From contig NZ_CP126539.1 of the NCBI RefSeq assembly GCF_030177755.1, positions 2,752,001 to 2,816,000 of the forward strand: 64,000 bases of DNA, given 5' to 3'. A program made the translations under genes and the position numbers. Source of the stretch: Devosia sp. RR2S18. GTDB lineage: Bacteria > Pseudomonadota > Alphaproteobacteria > Rhizobiales > Devosiaceae. How positions within the stretch are numbered: position 1 is the first letter of the stretch; every line of letters starts with the position of its first letter. Shown here piece after piece: positions 17,759 through 26,450 of the stretch. The notes beneath the pieces were generated by a model that saw only the letters and a program-made list of their open reading frames with translations, ran no database searches and had not been told where the DNA came from.

Positions 17759-18964
17759 TCATAGCCAACTTTGCAGCACAGATTTATAGGGAAGCCAGGA
17801 TGGCGCGTTGTCGGCATAGGCGAGCCAGACGCCGAAAGCCGCTGCACTGCATGCGATGATGGCTGCTTGAACGAAGTGAGAGACCGTCCTCCCTGAAATG
17901 CTCGGTAGTGTTGCAAAGGCGTATAGCTGCAAAGGCACAAAAAACAGCGCTGTTCTATCAGCCAGAGTGGAGCGCCAGAAGGCGAGCGCGAACAGGCAGA
18001 CGACAACCAGCGAGGCAATCGTCCAGAGCCATTGCGTTGGTGCCGGGAGCGGGATGCGGCTCAGAATGACGATGAAGCCCGCGGCCGCGACAACAGATTG
18101 GGCAATGCGCGCTAGAGCGCCTGCGGAATAAACCCTTGTGACGTCATCTGCTTGCCCCGGCTCCGCTGTGGAGCCTGGCGTCAGTGGCACTTCCGTCCCA
18201 GGCGCCACCGATTGCACCGGAGAAAGCGCTGATGGTGGCGCTGGGGGAGTTGATGCCTCTCCCGCCGAAGCTGGAAAACCTGCCTCCCCTGCCGTTATGA
18301 TATAGCCTTGGATAAGCGAGGCAGCGTGGCCCCACAAAACGGCAAGAACGAGAACAGCCCCGTAGACTATCACCCCTCCTAGCCGAACGAGTGCAGCACG
18401 GCCCCATTTTCCGGCGAAAAGGGCTGGCGCAAACACCAGGAGGCAAACGGCCGTCTTGTGAAACACGGCGGCAATGGTGACAAAAGCCAAGAACTTCCGC
18501 ACGCCCCGTTCTTGGACCGCCAGCATTGCGAGCATACCGAAGCCCACGGCTACAGATTGACGCGAATATCCCATGAACACGACTGTCACGAGATAGGGAA
18601 AGGCGACCAGCAGCGCCAAAGTTGGATTCGCCTGGCGGCTGCAGAATATAATCAGCGGTATGATCGCCAGGACGGCGCAAGTAAAATTGACCAGGTAAAT
18701 CCCGCCGAACCAGTTGGCACCTATCCAGTTCAGGAGCGCATAGCCGGGGTCGGTGGACTGCAGAACGGTGGCAATGTCTGCGTCTTTGGCCGCATCCACC
18801 CAGGACAGGTAGTTGTCCCAGTCGTCGCCAACTTCGTGGCGTAAGCCCACCCAGATTATCAAGAGACCCGCTGCTGCGGCCGCTCCGGCAAATCCGGTGC
18901 GCGGCCGAAGAAATGAGAGCAGCGCAAGAAGCCCGAACGGAAGGCAGTAGATCAACGTGTGCAA
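17759..18964 (-). CDS. EpsG/Wzy-like polysaccharide polymerase
   Basis: 401 aa, polytopic. The N-terminal half has the EpsG pattern: GLRHEVGDDWDNYLSWVDAA after two helices, GYALLNWI, and YSRQSVAVGFGMLAM with a following FHKTA. A long Pro/Ser/Thr-rich loop (residues 225-275) interrupts the helices and is unusual. EpsG proteins polymerise exopolysaccharide repeat units. The gene lies upstream of the O-antigen ligase-like gene on the same strand with a 142-bp gap. The start is TTG at 18964, with no clear ATG. An IS cluster lies immediately upstream, so the rest of a polysaccharide cluster may have been separated. Confidence 0.78.
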   Translation of the reverse strand: MHTLIYCLPFGLLALLSFLRPRTGFAGAAAAAGLLIIWVGLRHEVGDDWDNYLSWVDAAKDADIATVLQSTDPGYALLNWIGANWFGGIYLVNFTCAVLAIIPLIIFCSRQANPTLALLVAFPYLVTVVFMGYSRQSVAVGFGMLAMLAVQERGVRKFLAFVTIAAVFHKTAVCLLVFAPALFAGKWGRAALVRLGGVIVYGAVLVLAVLWGHAASLIQGYIITAGEAGFPASAGEASTPPAPPSALSPVQSVAPGTEVPLTPGSTAEPGQADDVTRVYSAGALARIAQSVVAAAGFIVILSRIPLPAPTQWLWTIASLVVVCLFALAFWRSTLADRTALFFVPLQLYAFATLPSISGRTVSHFVQAAIIACSAAAFGVWLAYADNAPSWLPYKSVLQSWL

Positions 18965-19223
18965 TGTCGCTCGCTCATCTGTTTGCCTGCGTCACAGGAC
19001 ACATCAGCTGGATGCTGCAGTGCACCTTGTCGCAAAGTCAGCCGCGCCCCAGCGTAATGGAGACGCGAGCCGTGGTGAAGTCCCCGAGCTTGCACCAGAG
19101 GAGATTGTTCCGGATGAGAGCGATCGGGCGGGCCAGAGGCTCCTGATCAACAATGTGCATTATCGGAGCTTGCTCCAGCCTGCAGAGATGTGGGGCCTTC
19201 AGAAGCCGCCCAAACCGAGCTAG
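18965..19223. other. Short intergenic region up to the IS5 element
   Basis: About 260 bp with no convincing gene. It ends in the CTAG duplicate that borders the IS5-family element at 19220-19223. Confidence 0.4.
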
Positions 19224-19927
19224 GGCCTGTTGACAAACTGGATTCCCAAATCGGGCTTACCGTGATTCAAGACTGCTTTTTAGGAGGCGGTTTTGGCACG
19301 TGGGGATTTGTCGGACGCAGAGTGGCGGCTCATCTGGGAGCTATTGCCGGCCGAGCGAGGGCGCAAGTCCCGACCAGCGCAAGATAACCGTCGCTATCTG
19401 AACGGCATGCTCCATGTTCTGCGCGTTGGCTGCCCCTGGCGCGACATGCATGAGCGCTATGGGAAGTGGAATTCAGTCTATGTGCGCTTCCGTCGCTGGG
19501 CCGAGCAAGGGGTCTGGGATGCCTTGCTCGAGACCCTGGTCGAACTCGGGCTCACCGACGACTGGCAACACATGATCGACAGCACCACAGTACGCGGCCA
19601 CAGCCAGGCAGCGGGCGCTAAAGGGGGACTTATAAGGAGGCTTTTGGTCGATCACGCGGCGGCTTTACGTGCAAAATCCACGCCCGCACAGACGGTCAAG
19701 GACGCCCTCTTGGCTTTGTCCTCACGGGCGGAGAAGCATCCGACTATGCAGCCGTTCCTTCCTTGTTGGCCATGCCGGTGGGCAAGCCGCGATTGCTCCT
19801 TGCCGATAAAGGATACGATGGCGACGGCGTGCGCCAGGACTTGCTGCTGAGCGGCATTGTTCCGGTGATCCCACCCAAAGCCAACCGCAAGAATCTGCCC
19901 CCATGCGACTTCAAGGCCTACAAAGAT

Positions 19928-21246
19928 GGGAGTGTCGGGATTTCCGTGTGTAGGCGGCATAATGGGTAAGAAGGAGTCTCCCCTATGTCGCGACGCAAAG
20001 AACCTGCCATACCGAACGAACTTCTCGACCAGCTCCTGGCTGGCGGTGCGGCCATGGCGTTTGAACAAGGCGGTCTGCTGGATTCGCTGAAGAAGGCGCT
20101 GACTGAGCGTGCCCTGAACGCAGAGATGGACCACCACCTCGCCAGTGGTGAGGGCGCTGGCAACATGCGGAACGGCTATGGCCGCAAAACCGTGACGACC
20201 GAGACCGGCAAGTTGGAGATCGATGTGCCGCGCGACCGGCAGTCGAGCTTTGATCCGCAACTGATCGCCAAGTACCAGCGCCGCTTCCCAGGGTTCGACG
20301 ACAAGATCGTGTCGATGTACGCCCGCGGCATGAGCACCAGGGAGATCGCCGGGCACCTGCGCGATCTGTATGGCATCGATGTATCAGCGGACCTGATCAG
20401 CACCGTGACGGACGCTGTGCTTGATGAAGTCGCCACCTGGCAGCAACGGCCGCTTGACCCGGTTTATCCGCTGATCTTCTTCGATGCGATCCGGGTCAAG
20501 ATCCGCGACGAAGGCATGGTGCGTAACAAGGCGATCCATATTGCTCTGGGAGTGCGCGCCGATGGCGCCAAGGAAGTGCTCGGCCTCTGGCTCGAGCAGA
20601 ATGAAGGTGCCAAGTTCTGGCTGCGGGTGATGAACGAGCTCAGGAACCGCGGCACCGAGGACATCCTCTTGGCCGTTGTTGATGGGCTCAAGGGCTTCCC
20701 CGAGGCAATTACCGCCGTATTCCCCGAGACCGTGGTTCAGACCTGCATCGTCCATCTCCTGCGCAACTCGATGGACTTTGTCTCCTGGAAAGACCGCAAG
20801 GGACTGGCAACGGCGCTCAAGGACATCTACCGCGCGACCGATGCCGATGCTGCCGAAAAGGCGCTCGCGGACTTCGATGCCGGCTCTTGGGGGCAGCGCT
20901 ATCCCGCCATCGGCCAGAGCTGGCGGCGCGCCTGGAGCGAGGTCATCCCGTTCTTTGCCTTCCCTGACGAGGTCCGCAGGATCGTCTACACCACCAACGC
21001 CATAGAGGCGCTAAACTCAAAGCTCCGGCGGGCGGTCAGGGCCAGGGGACACTTCCCCAGCGATGATGCCGCCACCAAGCTGCTTTACCTGATCTTGAAC
21101 CGATCAGAGAAAGAGTGGAAAATGCCGCCACGTGAGTGGTCAATGGCCAAGGCGCAGTTTGCTGTCATCTTTGGCGAGCGCTTCATCAGGGCCATGGCGG
21201 CGTAATGTTTAACCGACCGCCCGCACACGAAATTACTGACACTCCC
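19928..21246 (+). mobile_element. IS256-family element nested in the IS5 transposase
   Basis: 1319 bp. Terminal repeats begin GGGAGTGTC at the left and end GACACTCCC at the right, leading into imperfect repeats with TTTCCGTGTG or TTTCGTGTGC. It is flanked by a perfect 9-bp duplication TACAAAGAT at 19919-19927 and 21247-21255. The transposase is intact, so this copy could be active. It belongs to a different subgroup from the element at 466-1891. Confidence 0.94.
19985..21205 (+). CDS. IS256-family transposase, intact
   Basis: 406 aa, full family length, with AAGGAG upstream. Mutator-type DDE features are visible: FFDAIRVKIRD (first Asp), VVDGLKGFPEAI (second Asp), the CIVHLLRNSMDFV stretch, and TTNAIEALNSKLRRAV with the catalytic Glu. 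No frameshift or stop is seen. It catalyses cut-and-paste or copy-out transposition of the surrounding 1319-bp element. Confidence 0.95.
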   Translation: MSRRKEPAIPNELLDQLLAGGAAMAFEQGGLLDSLKKALTERALNAEMDHHLASGEGAGNMRNGYGRKTVTTETGKLEIDVPRDRQSSFDPQLIAKYQRRFPGFDDKIVSMYARGMSTREIAGHLRDLYGIDVSADLISTVTDAVLDEVATWQQRPLDPVYPLIFFDAIRVKIRDEGMVRNKAIHIALGVRADGAKEVLGLWLEQNEGAKFWLRVMNELRNRGTEDILLAVVDGLKGFPEAITAVFPETVVQTCIVHLLRNSMDFVSWKDRKGLATALKDIYRATDADAAEKALADFDAGSWGQRYPAIGQSWRRAWSEVIPFFAFPDEVRRIVYTTNAIEALNSKLRRAVRARGHFPSDDAATKLLYLILNRSEKEWKMPPREWSMAKAQFAVIFGERFIRAMAA

Positions 21247-21402
21247 TACAAAGATCGCAACCGGATCGAGCGCATGTTCAACCGGCTCAAGCAGTTCAGG
21301 CGCATCGCCACACGCTTTGACAAGACTGCGAAATCCTTCTCGGCCTTCCTCGCCCTAGCCGCTGCAAGGATATGGATGCCGTACTTTGTCAACAGGACCT
21401 AG

Positions 21403-21690
21403 CAGGCTCCCGCGACGCCTCCTATGGCCTCCACCTCCCCAGGATTACTCACGCCAGGAGCTACCACCTCTGCGATGACTGTCAATTCAATTCCAACTAA
21501 AGCGAAAGGACCAGCTCAAGATCGACACCCTTGCCGGGGTTTTGGAACGCTCAGGCGGCGGTGACGCTTCCTGGCGCCTGACTTCTCAGGCACCCCCAGG
21601 CGATTTTGCAGGTGGCACCCGCACAGCCAGGCCTCCGAGGAACTGGTTTGTTGTGCGGAGTTTTACGACAGGCCAACTCAGCAGCACTGA
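21403..21690. other. Intergenic remnant between IS5 and the Asp-rich gene fragment
   Basis: 288 bp between the IS5 border and the stop codon of the Pro/Gly/Asp-rich fragment. No gene, terminator or repeat was recognised. Confidence 0.35.
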
Positions 21691-22212
21691 CTAGTCGTCG
21701 TCATCATCGTCTTCATCGTCATCGTCGTCATCGTCATCATCGTCATCATCGTCATCGTCATCGCCGTCATTTTCATCATCGTCGTCTTCGTCTTCGTCTT
21801 CGTCTTCGCCATCGCCGTCGCCGTCATTGTCGTCGTCGCCGTCTTCCTCGTCATTCCCGTTGCCGCCGCTGCCATTGGCGCCACCCGTGCCGCCAGCGTT
21901 CCCGTTTTCGCCACCGTTCCCCGTGCCGCCGCCGTTCCCGTTCCCCCCAGCGTTGCCGTTTTCGCCACCGCTGCCGTTGCCGCCGCCATTGCCGTGGCCA
22001 GATCCGGTTCCGGGTTGATCCTCAGCAGGCGATGTCGGGGCACCAAGGGTTGGGCTGTCGCCATCATCGGAACCATCAGAACCGCTTAGCGAGCCAGAGC
22101 TAGCTTCTGCCGCAAATAGCCCGGTAACACCGGGAACAAAGACCGGTGTTTCGGCAGGCGGAGCCGGCGGCGGTGCAACCGGCGGGGGCGGCGCCGGGAG
22201 TTCGCCGGCAAC
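21691..22212 (-). pseudogene. 3' part of a Pro/Gly/Asp-rich secreted-type protein, cut by IS110
   Basis: A minus-strand frame of about 170 codons, open from the IS110 border to TAG at 21691-21693 but without any start codon. The translation is Pro/Ala-rich at first (ELPAPPPPVAPPPAPPAETP), then has a short hydrophobic VFVPGVTGLFAAEASSG, Ser/Asp and Gly/Asn-rich repeats (GNGGGNGSGGENGNAGG), and ends in a run of about 45 residues that are almost all Asp, Glu, Gly or Asn. Codon use keeps GAC and GAT mixed, so it is coding and not only a simple repeat. The N-terminal part was not found beyond the IS cluster. Function unknown; a calcium-rich surface protein is possible. Confidence 0.6.
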
Positions 22213-22217
22213 TGTAT

Positions 22218-23153
22218 TCAGGTAGCCAGGATTTCCCGGAAGTAGGCGCCGTCCGCAACCATACTGTTCAAGACGCTGAGCAGCTTTCTGGCGGTCGCCG
22301 TCAGTGCGGCTTTCACTGGTTTCCCTGCGTCCTGTAACTTTCGCCGGAAGGCTTTGAACGTTGTCGAATGCCTTGAGGCATGCAAGGCAGCAAGATACAG
22401 GACTGTTCTGACGGTTGCCCTTCCGCCGCCGATGACCCGCTTACCCTGTCGCTGTCCACTGTCACGGGCGATCGGAGCGAGACCGGCTAATGCCGCGATC
22501 TTTCGGCGATCCGTCGTGCCGATTTCCGGCAGCTCGGCCATCAAGGTTGCGGAAACGATCATACCTACGCCAGGCACTGATTGAAGCATGCGGTCCGTTT
22601 CCGCTATTTCGGGCGACGATTGGATGATCTCGGCGATCCTGGCCTCGACCTTTGCAATTCGCCGTTCCAGAACCAGGATCAGGCTTTTCATATCGGATCT
22701 GGAATCGCTGTCTGTCGTTTGCTGGAGACGGGTCGCCTCCTGCTTTCGCATTTCAACTAATTGACGGCGCCGGATGATCTGCGCGAGCAGCACTTGCCTG
22801 GTAGCCGAGATCGGGGGCGTCTGTGCCGGCTGCAGCTTCTGTCCAAAGGTCGCGAGCATCCTGGCATCAACGCGGTCGGTCTTGCCGATCACTCCCATGG
22901 CTCTGGCGAAGTCACGCGCTTGGCGAGGATTGACTCGACTGAAGCTGGATTTACCCGCCTCAAGCCCGTCGCGCAGCGCTCGATCGTAACCGCCGCTAGC
23001 CTCAAAGATGACCCATGCTCCCTCGCGCGCAACAGCACTGGCAAAGCTCCGGATTCCGGCTGGAGTGTTCTCGATACGCCGGGCACCATGAGCTGGATGA
23101 TAGATGTCGAGCCAAGCCTTGGCGACATCAACGCCGATGTAAATCTGGTCCAT
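22218..23153 (-). CDS. IS110-family DEDD transposase (bridge-RNA-guided recombinase)
   Basis: 311 aa from the ATG at 23153, preceded by CAGGAGA; a longer frame from 23198 has no good ribosome-binding site. The N-terminal RuvC-like domain shows YIGVDVAKAWLD, FEASGGYDRAL and GKTDRVDARMLA, supplying the D-E-D-D residues. The C-terminal Tnp domain shows SVPGVGMIVSATLMAELPEI and ALAGLAPIARDSGQRQGKR, with the probable nucleophilic Ser in RDSGQ. Family members are now known to recombine DNA under guidance of an RNA from the element's own leader. The gene appears intact. Confidence 0.93.
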   Translation of the reverse strand: MDQIYIGVDVAKAWLDIYHPAHGARRIENTPAGIRSFASAVAREGAWVIFEASGGYDRALRDGLEAGKSSFSRVNPRQARDFARAMGVIGKTDRVDARMLATFGQKLQPAQTPPISATRQVLLAQIIRRRQLVEMRKQEATRLQQTTDSDSRSDMKSLILVLERRIAKVEARIAEIIQSSPEIAETDRMLQSVPGVGMIVSATLMAELPEIGTTDRRKIAALAGLAPIARDSGQRQGKRVIGGGRATVRTVLYLAALHASRHSTTFKAFRRKLQDAGKPVKAALTATARKLLSVLNSMVADGAYFREILAT

Positions 23154-23164
23154 TATGTCTCCTG

Positions 23165-23310
23165 TTCCTGTACTGCGGGGTCTGCGCAACAGCCCCAATC
23201 AACTGTTCAGGATGAACGCGAAAATCGGGTGGCTCCCTTGCCGGCAAACGGGCTTGATCAATGGCCCCGGAGGCTCGCGGGATGCCACCCGCACCATCCA
23301 TAATAACCGA
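23165..23310 (-). ncRNA. Candidate bridge RNA of the IS110 element
   Basis: On the minus strand, CGGGTGGC plus TCCC pairs with GGGA plus GCCACCCG (23279-23291 with 23226-23237, one bulge), enclosing an internal loop closed by a GGGC/GCCC hairpin. The loop's 5' side holds GAGCCTCC (23276-23269), identical to the flank just outside the element (23331-23324). Its 3' side holds GCCGGCAA (minus strand), able to pair with TTGCCGGC of the other flank (22211-22204). A second domain has CCTGAACAGTTG (23211-23200), close to the element's right end, and GGGG/CCCC pairing. This is the two-loop target/donor design of bridge RNAs. Exact RNA ends are not known. Confidence 0.7.
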
Positions 23311-23353
23311 TCTCGCAAAGACAGGAGGCTCCAACTCCTGAGTAGGATGGAGC

Positions 23354-23683
23354 ATGACAAGCAAGACCACGAACAAGTTTTCAGTTGAGGTTCGCGCCCG
23401 AGCAGTGCGCATGGTGCAGGAGCATGGCGAGGATTACCCATCCCGCTGGGCGGCGGTCGTATCGATCGCCGAGAAGATCGGCTGCTCGGCCCAAACCCTC
23501 AATGAGTGGCTGAAGAAGGCCGAGATCGACAGCGGCCGGCGCGCTGGTGTGACCACGGATATGGCCGAGCGGTTGAAGTCTCTGGAGCGGGAGAACCGGG
23601 AGCTGCGGCAGGCCAATGAGATCCTGCGCAAAGCCTCCGCATATTTCGCCCAGGCGGAGCTCGACCGCCCGTTCAAGCGATGA
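23354..23683 (+). CDS. IS3-family transposase OrfA
   Basis: 109 aa HTH protein with the IS3 OrfA pattern: [16 protein letters not shown], a helix-turn-helix around [23 protein letters not shown], then a leucine-zipper region [17 protein letters not shown] and [16 protein letters not shown]. It recognises the terminal repeats and joins OrfB through frameshifting. Its stop overlaps the OrfB start region by 4 bp. Confidence 0.94.
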   Translation: MTSKTTNKFSVEVRARAVRMVQEHGEDYPSRWAAVVSIAEKIGCSAQTLNEWLKKAEIDSGRRAGVTTDMAERLKSLERENRELRQANEILRKASAYFAQAELDRPFKR

Positions 23684-24585
23684 TTGCCTTCATTGATGAG
23701 CACCGGGATGCTTATGGGGTCGAGCCGATCTGCAGAGTTCTGCCGATCGCCCCATCGAGCTACCACGAACGCGTTGCCCAGCGTTGTGATCCTTGCCGGC
23801 GGTCTTCCCGATCCAAGCGCGATGAGGTGCTCAAGCCTGAGATCATGCGTGTGTTTGCCGAGAACTTCGGCGTCTACGGCGTGCGCAAGGTCTGGCGCCA
23901 GATGCAGCGGGAAGGCTTTGATATTGCGCGGTGCAGTGTCGCGCGCCTGATGCGCGATCTGGGACTGCAGGGCGTGATACGGGGCAAGCCGGTGCGCACC
24001 ACGATCAGCGACAAGGCGGCGCCTTGCCCACTCGATCACGTCAATCGCCAGTTCCATGCCCCTGCGCCCAACAGGCTCTGGGTCTCAGATTTTACCTATG
24101 TGGCGACCTGGGCCGGGTTCGCCTATGTGGCTTTCGTGATCGACGTCTATGCCCGCTATATCGTGGGCTGGCGGGTCAGCCGCACCGCCCATGCCAGCTT
24201 CGTTCTAGACGCTCTCGAGCAAGCGATCCACGACCGCCGCCCCATGCATCGCGGGGGTCTGGTTCATCATTCGGATCGCGGGTCGCAATACGTCAGTATT
24301 CGCTACACCGAGCGCCTGGCCGAAGCCGGCATCGAACCGTCTGTGGGCAGCGTTGGCGACAGTTACGACAATGCCTTAGCCGAGAGCATCAACGGTCTTT
24401 ACAAGGCCGAGGTAATTCATCGGAGCGGGCCCTGGCGGAACATCGAAGCCGTCGAGTTCGCCACCCTCGAATGGGTCGACTGGTTCAATCACCGACGACT
24501 GCTGGAGCCCATAGGCAACATCCCGCCAGCCGAAGCTGAGGCAAACTTCTACGGCGCACTGGAACAACCGGCCATGGCCGCATAA
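23680..24585 (+). CDS. IS3-family transposase OrfB (integrase core)
   Basis: 301 aa with the DDE integrase domain: [17 protein letters not shown] (first Asp), [16 protein letters not shown] (second Asp) and [18 protein letters not shown] (Glu), preceded by an HTH_21 part ([16 protein letters not shown]). Intact. In this family it is normally made as an OrfAB fusion by -1 frameshifting in the overlap. Confidence 0.95.
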   Translation: MIAFIDEHRDAYGVEPICRVLPIAPSSYHERVAQRCDPCRRSSRSKRDEVLKPEIMRVFAENFGVYGVRKVWRQMQREGFDIARCSVARLMRDLGLQGVIRGKPVRTTISDKAAPCPLDHVNRQFHAPAPNRLWVSDFTYVATWAGFAYVAFVIDVYARYIVGWRVSRTAHASFVLDALEQAIHDRRPMHRGGLVHHSDRGSQYVSIRYTERLAEAGIEPSVGSVGDSYDNALAESINGLYKAEVIHRSGPWRNIEAVEFATLEWVDWFNHRRLLEPIGNIPPAEAEANFYGALEQPAMAA

Positions 24586-24630
24586 CTCAAACCAAACAGC
24601 CTCCGGATTTCCCGGTGCGGTTCAACTCGC

Positions 24631-25980
24631 CTACTGCACCACTCGTACGTCGGCCAGCATCTCAGCTATTTTTTTGAATGCCAGTTTCAGTGCGTCGGCA
24701 TTGGCCGCGTCGTGGTAGTGATTTGTACTTGTTGCACAATCTTCTAGCATGTCGTCTGCCTCCTCATCGAGGTCTCCGAATGCGACCGTAAAGACTTCGA
24801 TGTTTCTCCCTTTGGCGTATTCGCATAGCCGTTCAGTATCGGCGTTTGTTTCACGCAATTGGCTTTCTTGTTCAGAAGCCCTTCCGCTAGGGTGGACGTG
24901 GGTACCGTCCTTTTCGTTATACCTCAGCGTGTTCTCGCCATCGGTCATAAGTACCATGACCTTTCGAGGGTCAATGTTCTCGGGATCATATGTGTGCCCC
25001 TGATCGAAGGGAACCGTGGGGGAAAGCACGTTGATCCCCCAAAGCAAGCCGGATGGAATATATGTGTAAAGGGTGGACCCGCCCCAACTTATTTCCATGC
25101 CGTTGACAGCAGCACGAAGTGTATGTTCTTGATCGGTAAGAGGAACAATCGGCGTGTTGCATCTCTGGCTAGTACCCATGTGCCCTATGTAGTCTGTGTA
25201 CGACTGCTCATCGGACAGACGTAATGCGCCTATTCGAGATAGAGCGCATCCATACCATTTGTAGTATACATACCGACATGACCACCAGTAGTCACAAACT
25301 CTTATCCGATAGTCGTCTTCGACATCCATCCAGGGTTGGCTGCGGTTTACCAGGCCAACATTGACGTACTCAGAGTACGGTACGACAGATACCATCACTT
25401 CAGCGCGTGAATCTGCCAGAACCTCATCCAAGAGCTGATTGGTTGCGTCCTTGAGCGCCTCGATCTTGGTAGAACCAGAGCCAGCGCTGCCAGACATAGA
25501 CCCGGTGTTGTCGAGTACTAGTGCCAGTTCGAGACGCCCACCTTGCGCGCGTTCCGCCACAGATCTGGCTTGAACGGCGAGAGTGTCGATCCCGACCAGA
25601 CGGATAAAGTAGGTCTCCACCGAGCCGGTGACCGTTGTCTCTACTTGTTCGGTAGCCGGAGTGTAGGTTACGCTTTCCAGTGCGATCCCGGGCCAACGTT
25701 CGAGTGCAGGATTGGCGAAGCCTGCCACCACTAGCCTAAGCTTGGCGCTGTCTCTCTCGCGAGACGTGGCACCCGCGAGTGCTCCAGCATCTGCGGCGTG
25801 TTGGGCTGCGCTTCTAGCGGTCATCCAGAAGGTGTAGTCAACCGCCGCACCTGCCACGGCGAATAAGACAATAGCCATGACGCCAAAGATGGTCGCGAAG
25901 GCGCCTGACGTGTCCTTGCCGAAGCGCCGGACCGTGTCGCAGAAGCGATTCCATCTGCCGATCTTGGGGGTAGTGTTCAT
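24631..25980 (-). CDS. TadE/TadG-like pilus-assembly protein with VWA domain
   Basis: 449 aa from the ATG at 25980, chosen because MNTTPKIGRW starts right before the TadE-like segment; a longer frame to 26190 has atypical sequence. Residues 17-60 hold the TadG_N signature (DTSGAFATIFGVMAIVLFAVAGAAVDYTFW with AAQHAADAGALAGA), a single membrane anchor. From about residue 150 a von Willebrand A domain shows the MIDAS motif DNTGSMSGS and later MTDGENT. TadG-like proteins work with Flp-type pili or are anchored surface proteins; no other tad genes are here. An IS3 element sits just past its stop. Confidence 0.88.
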   Translation of the reverse strand: MNTTPKIGRWNRFCDTVRRFGKDTSGAFATIFGVMAIVLFAVAGAAVDYTFWMTARSAAQHAADAGALAGATSRERDSAKLRLVVAGFANPALERWPGIALESVTYTPATEQVETTVTGSVETYFIRLVGIDTLAVQARSVAERAQGGRLELALVLDNTGSMSGSAGSGSTKIEALKDATNQLLDEVLADSRAEVMVSVVPYSEYVNVGLVNRSQPWMDVEDDYRIRVCDYWWSCRYVYYKWYGCALSRIGALRLSDEQSYTDYIGHMGTSQRCNTPIVPLTDQEHTLRAAVNGMEISWGGSTLYTYIPSGLLWGINVLSPTVPFDQGHTYDPENIDPRKVMVLMTDGENTLRYNEKDGTHVHPSGRASEQESQLRETNADTERLCEYAKGRNIEVFTVAFGDLDEEADDMLEDCATSTNHYHDAANADALKLAFKKIAEMLADVRVVQ

Positions 25981-26450
25981 CTGCCGGTCCCTCACCACCG
26001 CAAGTCTTGCATCCACATGGATAAACAAGCGGTGAAAGTACCAAAGAGCGCACCAGATTTCGTAGGTCTGCGATGCAGCTGACCACCAAGGCCAGAGAGG
26101 CTCAAAGTTTCGGAGAACTGGCCATCGATCCTGTTCCGTCGTCCTAGTGCAGCCGGGCCATAAGTGGGATTGTGGCTGACGTGCTGACAATCAGGGATCT
26201 AGAAAATTCCTCAAGTCCAACCGGTCCGAGGCCGAACCCTTCGGAATCCGGGTTCACCTTGATCGGCCTTGATGAAGCCGGTATTGCGCTATACTCGTCA
26301 CTTGGGGCGTGCACCTCCTCGTAAACGGCCGGGGCGGCACTATTTACCGCCCACTCTCGGTTTCGTGCGCGCAGCACCAGGAGGTGCGGCATCCGCTCCG
26401 ATTTGCCCATAGCTTGACGCGGACGAGGGCGCTGTACCGAGGGAACAAGA
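25981..26450. other. Divergent intergenic region, VWA gene / M16 gene
   Basis: 470 bp. Only weak frames are present. A ribosome-binding site GAGGGA lies 7 nt before the M16 start. No clear promoter or repeat was recognised. Confidence 0.4.

Larger units (their letters stand above)
19224..21398 (+). mobile_element. IS5-family (IS427-like) element carrying a nested IS256 element
   Basis: The ends carry inverted repeats around GGCCTGTTGACAAA (left) and GTCCTGTTGACAAA (right, reverse complement) and are flanked by CTAG at 19220-19223 and 21399-21402. Subtracting the nested 1319-bp IS256 element and its 9-bp duplication leaves about 847 bp, the normal size of this group. The TAG stop of its transposase is completed by the flanking CTAG copy, a trait seen in this group. 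Confidence 0.9.
19293..21402 (+). pseudogene. IS5-family transposase, two-frame, split by an IS256 insertion
   Basis: The first frame starts at 19293 (DUF4096-type RGDLSDAEWRLIWELLP) and runs to about 19630. The second frame, one step shifted at the AAAGGGGG run near 19620-19625, gives the DDE part (SRGGFTCKIHARTDGQG, LLADKGYDGD) up to FKAYKD at 19927. It resumes after the nested element at 21256 with NRIERMFNRLKQFRRIATR. Two overlapping frames with a slippery run are normal for IS427-type elements, so the frame change alone is not damage. The insertion of the IS256 element is what disrupts the gene. Confidence 0.88.
22213..23322 (-). mobile_element. IS110-family element with bridge-RNA-type leader
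   Basis: Boundaries are inferred from RNA-DNA matches and a shared GT dinucleotide (minus strand) at both ends, at 23321-23322 and 22211-22212. This gives about 1110 bp, with the transposase stop 5 nt from the right end and a 168-nt untranslated leader, the normal layout of IS110-group elements. No target duplication beyond the dinucleotide is expected. It separates the Asp-rich gene fragment from the left end of the IS3 element. Confidence 0.75.
23324..24624 (+). mobile_element. IS3-family element, left end adjoining IS110
   Basis: The right terminus (reverse complement TGAACCGCACCGGG, then AAATCCGGAGGCTG) lies at 24624. At the left only the inner part of the repeat, GGAGGCTC at 23324, is evident directly against the IS110 border, so the outer left repeat is altered or displaced. 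Two overlapping transposase frames are complete. The right end is 6 bp beyond the stop codon of the VWA gene. The element may be immobile without its left terminus. Confidence 0.75.

Noticed and set aside
19625..20356. Minus-strand frame of 234 codons across the IS5/IS256 junction
   Set aside because: It spans an insertion junction between two elements, so it cannot be an evolved gene.
21606..22103. Plus-strand frame encoding a His/Arg-rich protein
   Set aside because: It is the complement of the Asp/Gly-rich minus-strand frame, whose composition and stop position look natural for a surface protein.
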